64,000 bases of DNA from Nitratireductor basaltis (lineage in GTDB: Bacteria; Pseudomonadota; Alphaproteobacteria; Rhizobiales; Rhizobiaceae): contig NZ_JMQM01000002.1 in NCBI RefSeq assembly GCF_000733725.1, forward strand, positions 434,001 through 498,000, given 5' to 3'. Position numbers and translations under genes: made by a program. The notes beneath the pieces were generated by a model that made no database searches, was not told the origin of the DNA, and saw only the letters and a list, made by a program, of their open reading frames with translations. Below are positions 26,030 through 34,040 of the stretch, in pieces (the stretch's first letter is position 1; each line of letters begins with the position of its first letter).

Positions 26030-27268
26030 ATGGTCGAAGACATAGTCGTGCTTGGCGGCGGCATAATAGGGGTCAATGTCGCCGCACATCTTGCCGAAGC
26101 CGGGCAACGGGTCCTCGTCATCGATCGCTCGGGGATCTGCGAGGAGACGAGTTCCGGCAATGCTGGCGCACTTGCCTTCGCCGACGTCCTGCCATTGTCG
26201 CAGAAAGGCATGTTGCGACAGGTGCCGGGATGGCTTCTTGATCCGCTTGGTCCTTTCGCCATTCCACCTGGCTATGCGGCGCGGATCGCGCCATGGCTGG
26301 TCCGCTTTCTTATCGCCAGCAGACCGAAACACTATGACAGCGCGCTGGCAGCGCAGGCGGCCCTCATGAAGCTGTCAGCGAAATCCTGGCCGGATCTTCT
26401 GAAGCGTGCCGGCAGCATGGACATGTTGCGTGAAGAAGGAAGCCTGGAACTCTACACGGATGAGGCCGCATTCAAGGCATCCTTGCCCGGCTGGAAGGCG
26501 CGGGAGCAGTGCGGCATTTCATTTTCCCATGTGGAAGGAGCAGAGCTCGAGGCGTTGCAGCCGGGTCTGGCTGCGTTCATCAAGCGCGGCACCTATGTGC
26601 CCGGCTGGTACACGGTCGCCGACCCCCGATTGATCGGACAGCGCGTGTGGGCGCATGCGGAAGCGCATGGCGCTCGCTTCCTGCCCGGAGAAATCACCTC
26701 CATCGGATCAGCCGAGAGCGGAAAGCGAATCGTATTTTCCGATGGACGAAGCCTGATATGTCGCCGACTTGTGATCGCGGCCGGCGCCTATTCGCGCAAA
26801 TTTGCCAAGCGCTTTGGTGATCTCGTCCCGCTCGAGACTGAGCGCGGCTATAATACCACGCTTCCACTTGATGCGTTTCCGGTGCGCAAGCAACTCATCT
26901 TTGGCGCCCATGGCTTCATCGTCTCGCCGCTGGCAACCGGAATTCGCGTGGGAGGCGCGGTGGAGCTGGGTGGTCTGAGGCGCCCGCCAAATTTTGCGCG
27001 TGCCAGTGCGATGCTGGACAAGGCGCAACGATTCCTGCCGGGACTGAAGCGCGAAGGCGGGCGGCAGTGGATGGGATATCGCCCCTCATTGCCTGATTCA
27101 CTGCCCGTCATCGGGCGATCGCGCCGGGATCGGGACGTGATCTTGGCATTCGGCCACGGGCATCTCGGCCTGACCCAGGGCGCGGCGACGGGTAGGATTG
27201 TGCGCAGTCTCATGCTGGATGAAGCACCACCGCTGGACCTGACGCCGTTCTCACCGCAACGATTTTGA
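26030..27268 (+). CDS. FAD-dependent oxidoreductase, DadA-like (DAO family)
   Basis: A 412-residue flavoprotein with the FAD motif VLGGGIIGVNVAAHLAEAG at the N-terminus and the DAO-family C-terminal MGYRPSLPDSLPVIGRS and FGHGHLGLTQGAATG. This arrangement is that of D-amino-acid dehydrogenase (DadA) and of D-hydroxyproline dehydrogenases; it would strip electrons from a D-amino acid or an N-methyl/secondary amine and pass them to the respiratory chain. The substrate cannot be told from the sequence. A strong GGAGAGGAA precedes the ATG. It is divergently paired with a GntR regulator. No amino-acid racemase gene is adjacent. Confidence 0.85.
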   Translation: MVEDIVVLGGGIIGVNVAAHLAEAGQRVLVIDRSGICEETSSGNAGALAFADVLPLSQKGMLRQVPGWLLDPLGPFAIPPGYAARIAPWLVRFLIASRPKHYDSALAAQAALMKLSAKSWPDLLKRAGSMDMLREEGSLELYTDEAAFKASLPGWKAREQCGISFSHVEGAELEALQPGLAAFIKRGTYVPGWYTVADPRLIGQRVWAHAEAHGARFLPGEITSIGSAESGKRIVFSDGRSLICRRLVIAAGAYSRKFAKRFGDLVPLETERGYNTTLPLDAFPVRKQLIFGAHGFIVSPLATGIRVGGAVELGGLRRPPNFARASAMLDKAQRFLPGLKREGGRQWMGYRPSLPDSLPVIGRSRRDRDVILAFGHGHLGLTQGAATGRIVRSLMLDEAPPLDLTPFSPQRF

Positions 27269-27687
27269 GTGTCCCGGGGGCAGCCGCAAGGCGACCGGCA
27301 CCATCCTTGCACCGGTTCCGCTACAAATGCGCGACGTCAGCAACGCCGTGTAGAGCCTCCAGGCTGTCGCAGGGCTTAGAAAAGAGAATCCTCCGCAGTG
27401 AGCAAGCAGTTGCTGGCTATCTTGAATGCGCGCAAGAATTGTGCGTAACTTCGTCCAAATGCTGCGGATAATTCGAAAATTCGAAAAAAATCTGGCCTTC
27501 AACACAAGGACATTGCAGAGTGCGGGTGATAGCCTCCCCGCCACGGTTACGCCACAATGCGGGCATGGCACGATAAACAAGGTCGCGGGAAAAATATTGG
27601 ACCAGCAGAAGTCCGACCAGGCGACCAGGGAACAACAATGACGCAGCGGATCGTCTCTCGATTCCGCTCAGGGGAGATACGCGAAAT
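27269..27687. other. Non-coding region upstream of the liv operon
   Basis: About 420 bp with no gene that I can support. It is locally AT-rich, with two closely spaced TTCGAA words near 27473-27487, and has GACCAG three times near 27600-27628, just before livH. These could be the promoter and regulator binding sites of the liv operon (an Lrp-type protein would be expected), but no consensus can be assigned. Confidence 0.4.
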
Positions 27688-28617
27688 ATGGAATATTTCG
27701 TCCAGCAGCTTATCAACGGGCTGACGCTGGGTTCCATCTATGGTCTCATCGCCATCGGTTACACGATGGTCTACGGCATCATCGGCATGATCAATTTCGC
27801 CCATGGCGACATCTTCATGATCGGCGCGTTCATCGCGCTGGCGATGTTCCTCATTCTGACCAGTGTGCTCGGCTTCGCCTTTCTGCCGCTCGTTCTGCTC
27901 ATCGTGGTGATCGTCGCCATGATCTTTACCTCCGCCTGGGGGTGGACGGTTGAACGTCTGGCCTATCGGCCCTTGCGCGGTTCGTTCCGCCTGGCGCCTC
28001 TGATCACGGCCATCGGCATGTCGATCGTGCTGCAGAATTTCGTCCAGATCACCCAGGGCGCCCGCGTGAAGCCGCTGCCGCCCCAGATCCAGGGCGGTAT
28101 CACCCTGATGGAAGGCAACACGGAAACCGGCGCCATCGTCGTCCAGCTTTCCTACATGCAGATCATCATCATCCTGACGACGCTTGCGCTGATGGCTGGT
28201 TTCACCATGCTCATCAACCGCACCTCGCTCGGCCGCGCGCAGCGCGCCTGTGAACAGGATCGCAAGATGGCTGCATTGCTGGGCGTCAATGTCGACCGCA
28301 CCATTTCGCTCACCTTCGTGATGGGTGCAGCCCTTGCGGCCGTTGCAGGCCTGATGTTCCTGCTGCTCTACGGCGTGATCGACTTCTATATCGGCTTCCT
28401 TGCCGGCGTTAAGGCGTTCACCGCGGCTGTTCTCGGCGGCATCGGTTCGCTGCCCGGCGCGATGCTCGGGGGCCTGCTGATCGGTCTGATCGAAGTGTTC
28501 TGGTCGGGCTATTTCACGGTTGAGTACAAGGACGTCGCTGCCTTCTCGATCCTCGCGATCGTGCTCATCTTCCTGCCATCCGGCCTGCTTGGCCAACCTG
28601 AAGTGGAGAAGGTGTGA
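27688..28617 (+). CDS. livH: Branched-chain amino acid ABC transporter permease LivH
   Basis: A 309-residue inner-membrane permease with about eight helices and the LivH start (QQLINGLTLGSIYGLIAIGYTMVYGIIGMINFAHGD). The coupling sequence ENA-like SLGRAQRACEQDRKMAALLGVNVDR is the cytoplasmic loop that meets the ATPase. It forms the translocation channel with LivM for leucine, isoleucine and valine (and often other amino acids). First gene of the liv operon; its stop overlaps the livM start. GGGGAGA lies about 12 nt upstream of the ATG. Confidence 0.94.
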   Translation: MEYFVQQLINGLTLGSIYGLIAIGYTMVYGIIGMINFAHGDIFMIGAFIALAMFLILTSVLGFAFLPLVLLIVVIVAMIFTSAWGWTVERLAYRPLRGSFRLAPLITAIGMSIVLQNFVQITQGARVKPLPPQIQGGITLMEGNTETGAIVVQLSYMQIIIILTTLALMAGFTMLINRTSLGRAQRACEQDRKMAALLGVNVDRTISLTFVMGAALAAVAGLMFLLLYGVIDFYIGFLAGVKAFTAAVLGGIGSLPGAMLGGLLIGLIEVFWSGYFTVEYKDVAAFSILAIVLIFLPSGLLGQPEVEKV

Positions 28618-30071
28618 TGGCCGGACCTGCAAAAAACGTATCGGCGGACATTCAAAAGCCCGCAGGAGCCCAGGCCAAGGCGGAAGCGCGCCGCGAAGGC
28701 ACGCAGCCACCGGTGCCGACCGGCAAGACCATGCAGGATTCTCTGCGTGACGCGCTGACGGCTGCCGTTCTGGTCGGCGTGCTTGGACTGTTCTTCATCA
28801 ACGTGCGCACCGACATCGCACCGGGTGGGTTGGACGTCACCACCCGCTGGGTTGCCTGGTTCGTATCGATCCTCATTGCCTTTGCCGGCCGCCTGGCGCT
28901 GAACGTCTTCGTGTTCAATGCGCGCAAGCCGGCAACGGAGACGCTGGGGCAGAAGGTCGCCGCACTGGGCAATGCAGCACCGGGAATGGGAAAATGGTTC
29001 CTTCGGGGCCTTTTCATCTTCGCCTGCATCCTGCCCTTCTTCTTCACGATCCTCTTCCCCGGCCGTGACCGCCAGTTCATCGACCTGGCGATCCTGATCA
29101 TGACCTACATCATGCTGGGTTGGGGCCTGAACATCGTGGTGGGCCTCGCGGGTCTTCTCGACCTGGGCTACGTCGCCTTCTATGCGGTGGGTGCCTATTC
29201 CTTCGCGTTGCTTGCCCAGTATTTCGATTTCATCGGCTTCTGGGTGGCGCTTCCGCTTGCCGGTCTTCTGGCCGCGGTCTGGGGCATGGTGCTTGGTTTC
29301 CCGGTGCTGCGCCTGCGAGGTGACTATCTGGCCATCGTGACGCTGGCCTTCGGTGAGATCATCCGTGTCGTTCTGTTGAACTGGTACGAGTTCACCGGCG
29401 GCCCGGATGGCATTTCGGGCATTCCGAAGCCCACCTTCTTTGGTCTGGAACTGAAGCGCGGCGAGGGCGGGTTTGCCGATTTCTTCGGCATTGCCTATGA
29501 CCCGATCCACCGGTTCATCTTCCTCTACTACATCATCTTCGCACTCGCGCTTCTGACGAATTTCGTCACGATGCGACTGCGGCGACTGCCGATCGGGCGC
29601 GCCTGGGAAGCGCTGCGCGAGGATGAGATTGCCTGCCGTTCGCTGGGCATCAACACCCGCAACACGAAACTGACCGCCTTTTCCATCGGCGCGATGTTTG
29701 GTGGATTCGCCGGCTCGTTCTTTGCTACGCGCCAGGGCTTCATCTCGCCGGAAAGCTTCACCTTCCTGGAATCGGCCATCATCCTCGCCATCGTGGTTCT
29801 GGGTGGTCTTGGTTCGCAGGTCGGCGTGGTCATTGCCTCGGTCGTCATGATCGGCGGCATCGAGATGCTGCGTAATCTTGGCTTCCTCAGCCAGGTATTC
29901 GGACCGAATTTTGATCCGGTCCAGTACCGCATGCTGATCTTCGGCCTCGCCATGGTTCTCATCATGGTCTGGAAACCGCGCGGGCTTGTCTCGACGCGCG
30001 AACCTTCGGCCGTTCTCAAGGAGAAGAAGAAGATCGGCGCAGACATGGTTGCACAGGGTGAGGGTCACTGA
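28617..30071 (+). CDS. livM: Branched-chain amino acid ABC transporter permease LivM
   Basis: A 484-residue permease. Residues 1-150 are an N-terminal extension with two or three helices (the DUF3382-like part seen in long LivM proteins), after which the conserved core begins at YIMLGWGLNIVVGLAGLLDLGYVAFYAVGAYSFALL; the EAA-like loop is GRAWEALREDEIACRSLGINTRNTKL. The livH stop (28615-28617) and the ATG at 28617 overlap by one base, so translation is coupled; a GTG one codon earlier is also open. It partners LivH in the membrane. Confidence 0.94.
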   Translation: MAGPAKNVSADIQKPAGAQAKAEARREGTQPPVPTGKTMQDSLRDALTAAVLVGVLGLFFINVRTDIAPGGLDVTTRWVAWFVSILIAFAGRLALNVFVFNARKPATETLGQKVAALGNAAPGMGKWFLRGLFIFACILPFFFTILFPGRDRQFIDLAILIMTYIMLGWGLNIVVGLAGLLDLGYVAFYAVGAYSFALLAQYFDFIGFWVALPLAGLLAAVWGMVLGFPVLRLRGDYLAIVTLAFGEIIRVVLLNWYEFTGGPDGISGIPKPTFFGLELKRGEGGFADFFGIAYDPIHRFIFLYYIIFALALLTNFVTMRLRRLPIGRAWEALREDEIACRSLGINTRNTKLTAFSIGAMFGGFAGSFFATRQGFISPESFTFLESAIILAIVVLGGLGSQVGVVIASVVMIGGIEMLRNLGFLSQVFGPNFDPVQYRMLIFGLAMVLIMVWKPRGLVSTREPSAVLKEKKKIGADMVAQGEGH

Positions 30072-31456
30072 TGAACGCGATGACGGGAAAAAAGGCGCCC
30101 GCGGGCGCAGCGCTTCGTCGTTGGGAGCAGGACCCTGTTCTCTCGGTGGAGCATCTGACAATGCGCTTCGGCGGACTGGTTGCTGTCGGTGACCTGTCCT
30201 TTGATGTGGGGCGGGGTGACATCACCGCCCTGATCGGGCCGAATGGTGCGGGCAAGACCACGGTCTTCAACTGCGTCACCGGCTTCTACAAGCCGACCGA
30301 AGGGCGCATCATCATGCGTCACGGACCGGGGCGCCAGGACGATACGGTGAAGACCGTGACGGATAGCGGCCTGCGCTTCCACAAGGAAGGTGGCCAGGGG
30401 GTTTATCTTCTGGAGCGGATGCCCGACCACGAAATTTCGCACAAGGCGAAAGTGGCGCGTACCTTCCAGAATATCCGCCTGTTCGGCGGCATGACCTGTC
30501 TGGAAAACCTGCTTGTCGCCCAGCACAATCCGCTGGTGGTGGCATCCGGATTTTCCATTGGCGGCATTCTTGGGCTGCCGAGCTACAAGAAGGCGGAAGA
30601 AGAGGCGATCGAGCGGGCGGTCTACTGGCTTGAGCGTACGCATCTCATCGACCGCGCCGACGATCCGGCATCCGATCTTCCCTATGGTGCGCAGCGCCGT
30701 CTGGAGATTGCACGCGCAATGTGCACCGGCCCGGAGCTTCTGTGCCTTGATGAGCCTGCTGCCGGTCTCAACCCCCGCGAATCTGCCGAGCTGAATGATC
30801 TCCTGCGCTATATCCGCGAAGAACATGGCACCTCGGTGCTTCTGATCGAGCACGATATGGGCGTGGTGATGGAGATCTCCGATCACATCATCGTGCTGGA
30901 CTACGGCGTGAAAATCTCCGATGGCACGGCTGATGAAGTGAAGGCTGATCCGAAGGTCATTGCCGCCTATCTGGGCGTGGATGACGAGGAAGAGATCGAC
31001 ATTCCGGAAGTCCTGGAGGACGTGAAGGAAGTCGTGGAGGAGCATGAAGAACAGGTTCATGCCTCCTCGGACGTGCCCGAAGCACAGGAAATCGTCATCG
31101 CCGATGCGGCAAACTATCCCGGCCGCCAGCCGGTGGGTTCCATCGAGCCGCCGGCTTCGGGTGCAAACAACCTGACGCGGATCCGCGGCATCGGTCCGCA
31201 GAACGAGCGCAAGCTGAATGCGCTTGGCATCTGGACCTTCGGACAGATCGCCTCATGGAGTGCCGAAGAGATCCGGTGGGTCGGCTCCTATCTCGCATTC
31301 CCCGGTCGTATCGAGCGGGAAGAATGGGTTGCCCAGGCAAAGGTTCTGGCAGAAGGCGGGGACACGGAATTCTCCAAACGCGTCGACGGGGGGAAGGTGT
31401 CCTCCAGCCGCGCGGGTCGTGGTCCGGCCAAAGGTAGCAAGGGAGGCAAGGCATGA
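30071..31456 (+). CDS. livG: Branched-chain amino acid ABC transporter ATP-binding protein LivG with C-terminal extension
   Basis: 461 residues, much longer than the ~255-300 usual. Residues 1-300 are the ATPase: Walker A GPNGAGKT near 55, Q-loop in ARTFQNIRLFGG, LPYGAQRRLEIARAM (LSGGQ-equivalent), Walker B LLCLDEPAAGLNP, and the H-loop His in LIEHDMGVV. An insertion of about 25 residues lies between Walker A and the Q-loop. Residues 302-360 form a very acidic linker (DDEEEIDIPEVLEDVKEVVEEHEE), then about 367-430 form a helix-hairpin-helix-like module (LTRIRGIGPQNERKLNALGI, QIASWSAEEIRWVGSYL) and a Gly/Lys-rich tail. Start overlaps the livM stop by one base. Confidence 0.92.
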   Translation: MNAMTGKKAPAGAALRRWEQDPVLSVEHLTMRFGGLVAVGDLSFDVGRGDITALIGPNGAGKTTVFNCVTGFYKPTEGRIIMRHGPGRQDDTVKTVTDSGLRFHKEGGQGVYLLERMPDHEISHKAKVARTFQNIRLFGGMTCLENLLVAQHNPLVVASGFSIGGILGLPSYKKAEEEAIERAVYWLERTHLIDRADDPASDLPYGAQRRLEIARAMCTGPELLCLDEPAAGLNPRESAELNDLLRYIREEHGTSVLLIEHDMGVVMEISDHIIVLDYGVKISDGTADEVKADPKVIAAYLGVDDEEEIDIPEVLEDVKEVVEEHEEQVHASSDVPEAQEIVIADAANYPGRQPVGSIEPPASGANNLTRIRGIGPQNERKLNALGIWTFGQIASWSAEEIRWVGSYLAFPGRIEREEWVAQAKVLAEGGDTEFSKRVDGGKVSSSRAGRGPAKGSKGGKA

Positions 31457-32187
31457 CGAACGCGGCAGATACATTGCTTTCGGTCCGCGGCGTCGAGACC
31501 TATTACGGCAAGATCTGTGCCCTGCGGGGCGTGGATTTCGAGGTGCATCGCGGTGAGATCGTGACGATGATCGGCGCCAATGGTGCCGGCAAGTCAACGC
31601 TCATGATGACTATCTGCGGCAATCCGCAGGCGCGCACCGGTCAGATCATCTATGACGGCGTGGACATCACCTCGATGCCCACCCATGAGATCATGCGCAT
31701 GAGCATTGCCCAGTCTCCGGAAGGGCGGCGCATCTTTCCGCGCATGACGGTGATGGAAAACCTGCAGATGGGCGCTTCGCTTGTCGACCCGAAGCACTTC
31801 AAGTCGGACCTGGACAAGGTGTTCACGCTGTTCCCGCGCCTGAAGGAGCGCCAGCATCAGCGTGGCGGCACGCTTTCGGGTGGCGAGCAGCAGATGCTGG
31901 CCATTGGCCGTGCTCTCATGAGCAGGCCCAAGCTTCTGCTTCTCGACGAGCCGTCGCTGGGGCTCGCGCCGCTGATCGTGAAGCAGATCTTCGACGCGAT
32001 ACGCGAGCTGAACGAGACCGAGGGACTGACGGTGTTCCTGGTGGAGCAGAATGCGTTCCATGCGCTCAAGCTCGCCCATCGCGGCTATGTGATGGTCAAT
32101 GGCAACATCACGATGAGCGGCACGGGGCAGGAACTTCTCAAGAAAGAAGAAGTGCGTGCAGCCTATCTTGAAGGAGGGGCACACTGA
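31453..32187 (+). CDS. livF: Branched-chain amino acid ABC transporter ATP-binding protein LivF
   Basis: A 244-residue second ATPase, the normal length. Walker A GANGAGKST near residue 41, signature LSGGEQQMLAIGRALM, Walker B LLLLDEPSLGLAPL and H-loop-like VFLVEQN are present. It pairs with LivG to drive the LivHM channel. The ATG overlaps the livG stop by four bases (ATGA), showing tight coupling, and its own stop overlaps the next gene. Confidence 0.95.
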   Translation: MTNAADTLLSVRGVETYYGKICALRGVDFEVHRGEIVTMIGANGAGKSTLMMTICGNPQARTGQIIYDGVDITSMPTHEIMRMSIAQSPEGRRIFPRMTVMENLQMGASLVDPKHFKSDLDKVFTLFPRLKERQHQRGGTLSGGEQQMLAIGRALMSRPKLLLLDEPSLGLAPLIVKQIFDAIRELNETEGLTVFLVEQNAFHALKLAHRGYVMVNGNITMSGTGQELLKKEEVRAAYLEGGAH

Positions 32188-32555
32188 TGGAAGGCAATGC
32201 AAACAGTCTGATCTGGGAAGTCTCCGTCTGGGAATTCGTCTTCGTGACGGTCCTGCTTGCTGGCGGTGCGGCCTATCTCACGGGCAAGGCCGTGGCCAGT
32301 GCATGGCAGCCCAATCTCCAGCTGGCGGCCTATGTGCTGCTTCTGGGGCTGGCAACCCGCTTCATCCATTTCGCGCTCTTCAACGGCACGCTCCTGTCGC
32401 CCTATTATTACATTGTCGATGTAGTGGTGCTGATGGCGATTGCCTTTGTCGGGAAGCGGATCACGAGAGCGCGGCAGATGAGCACCCAGTACAGTTTTCA
32501 ATATTCGCGCAGCGGTCCGATGAACTGGACCAAAAAAGCCGCCGCGGATTCATGA
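32187..32555 (+). CDS. Small membrane protein of the liv operon (DUF6867-like)
   Basis: A 122-residue protein with three predicted helices (WEFVFVTVLLAGGAAYLTG, LQLAAYVLLLGLATRFIHFALF, YYYIVDVVVLMAIAFVGKRI) and a hydrophilic C-terminus (RARQMSTQYSFQYSRSGPMN). Its start overlaps the livF stop by one base, so it is translated with the transporter. I have no function for it; the linkage suggests an accessory membrane component of the Liv system, since proteins of this kind recur beside livF in rhizobia as far as I recall. Confidence 0.8.
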   Translation: MEGNANSLIWEVSVWEFVFVTVLLAGGAAYLTGKAVASAWQPNLQLAAYVLLLGLATRFIHFALFNGTLLSPYYYIVDVVVLMAIAFVGKRITRARQMSTQYSFQYSRSGPMNWTKKAAADS

Positions 32556-32697
32556 TTAACCAGAACAATAGCTTCACTTCGCGTTAGAATTGAGCTTTGA
32601 TGCTGGTTAAGCGGGCGCAGGCCCGCGCGGCAGAACCGGAAAGCCGAACACCATTTCCGGAAAGCTGTGGGAACATCAGGTGTTAAAGGGAGATACC

Positions 32698-33798
32698 ATG
32701 AAAAAAGCACTTCTGGCTGGCGCAGCGCTCAGCTTCGTGATGACCGGTTCCGCTTGGGCCGATATCACAATCGCAACCGCCGGCCCGATGACGGGGCAGT
32801 ATGCCTCCTTCGGTGCTCAGATGAAGGCTGGTGCAGAACAGGCCGTGGCCGATATCAACGCGGCTGGCGGCGTGAACGGCGAACAGCTCGTTCTGGAAGT
32901 TGGTGATGACGCCTGCGATCCGAAGCAGGCCGTTGCCGTTGCAAACCAGTTCGCCGGTCAGGGCGTGGCATTCGTTGCAGGTCACTTCTGCTCGGGTTCC
33001 TCGATCCCGGCTTCCAGCGTTTACGCTGAAGAAGGCATCATCCAGATCACTCCGGCTTCGACCAATCCGAAATTCACCGATGAGCGTCCGGGCGACGGCG
33101 TGTTCCGCGTTTGCGGTCGTGATGACCAGCAGGGTGAAGTGGCCGGCAACTTCCTCGTCGAGAATTTCGGCGACAAGAAGGTTGCTTTCGTTCACGACAA
33201 GACCGCCTATGGCAAGGGTCTGGCCGACGCAACCAAGGCTGCCTACGAGGCTGCAGGTGGCACGTCAGCGCTCTACGAAGCCTACACCGCTGGTGAAAAG
33301 GACTACACCGCGCTTGTTTCCAAGCTGAAGCAGGAAGGCATTGGCGTTCTCTATGTAGGTGGCTACCACACCGAAGCCGGCCTCATGGCACGCCAGATGC
33401 GCGAGCAGGGCATGGACACGGTTCTCGTTTCCGGTGACGCTCTCGTGACCGACGAGTACTGGGCCATCACCGGTGATGCCGGCGAAGGCACGCTCATGAC
33501 CTTCTCTCCGGATCCGCGCAAGAACGAAGTCGCGAAGCCGGTTGTTGAAGCTCTTGAAGCTGCAGGCAAGACCACTGAAGGCTATGCGCTTTACACCTAC
33601 GCAGCCATCCAGACCTGGGCGAAGGCTGCAAATGATGCCGGTTCGGTCGAGTATGATGCGGTGGTCAAGGCGCTCAATGAAGGCACCTTCGACACCGTTC
33701 TGGGAGAACTCTCCTTCGACGAGAAGGGCGACGTGACCCTGCCGGGCTATGTCTTCTACGAGTGGAAAGACGGCCAGTACGACTATCTCGAGCAGTAA
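32698..33798 (+). CDS. livJ: Branched-chain amino acid ABC transporter substrate-binding protein
   Basis: A 366-residue periplasmic binding protein with a signal peptide (MKKALLAGAALSFVMTGSAWA-DITIATAGPMTGQYASFG). The Leu/Ile/Val-binding protein fold is clear: GAEQAVADINAAGGVNGEQL, GVAFVAGHFCSGSSIPAS and KVAFVHDKTAYGKGLAD. Start at 32698 (GGGAGA upstream), not the in-frame codon at 32680. It is separated from the membrane genes by 142 bp and has its own Shine-Dalgarno and a strong terminator, so it may be transcribed separately and in excess, as is usual for binding proteins. LivJ/LivK distinction is not resolvable. Confidence 0.93.
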   Translation: MKKALLAGAALSFVMTGSAWADITIATAGPMTGQYASFGAQMKAGAEQAVADINAAGGVNGEQLVLEVGDDACDPKQAVAVANQFAGQGVAFVAGHFCSGSSIPASSVYAEEGIIQITPASTNPKFTDERPGDGVFRVCGRDDQQGEVAGNFLVENFGDKKVAFVHDKTAYGKGLADATKAAYEAAGGTSALYEAYTAGEKDYTALVSKLKQEGIGVLYVGGYHTEAGLMARQMREQGMDTVLVSGDALVTDEYWAITGDAGEGTLMTFSPDPRKNEVAKPVVEALEAAGKTTEGYALYTYAAIQTWAKAANDAGSVEYDAVVKALNEGTFDTVLGELSFDEKGDVTLPGYVFYEWKDGQYDYLEQ

Positions 33799-33821
33799 TC
33801 AAAGCTCGAATTGCAAGAATG

Positions 33822-33850
33822 CGGCCCGGCAGCAATGCCGGGCCGTTTTT
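33822..33850 (+). terminator. Intrinsic terminator after livJ
   Basis: A perfect 10-bp GC-rich stem (33822-33831 with 33836-33845) closed by a GCAA tetraloop and followed by five Ts, 24 bp after the stop. Confidence 0.95.
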
Positions 33851-34040
33851 GTTTGCGCAAGATCCTTTACAGGATCCTTCTCTTGCAAAGATATGCTCAT
33901 ACGGGACCTGACCTTGCGATATATGCGTTTGCGCTGCAGCATTCCGCACGCTAATCAATGCATGGCGTTTTTCGGGGAGGGGCGGCGCCTCGTGCCTCTG
34001 CCCGGCGAAGCGTACGCAATTTTGTTTCCTTCACCGGAGT

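Noticed and set aside
28509-30161. 550-codon minus-strand frame opposite livM
   Set aside because: Antisense shadow, rich in Asp, Gln, His and Arg, with no recognisable motif; livM is certain.
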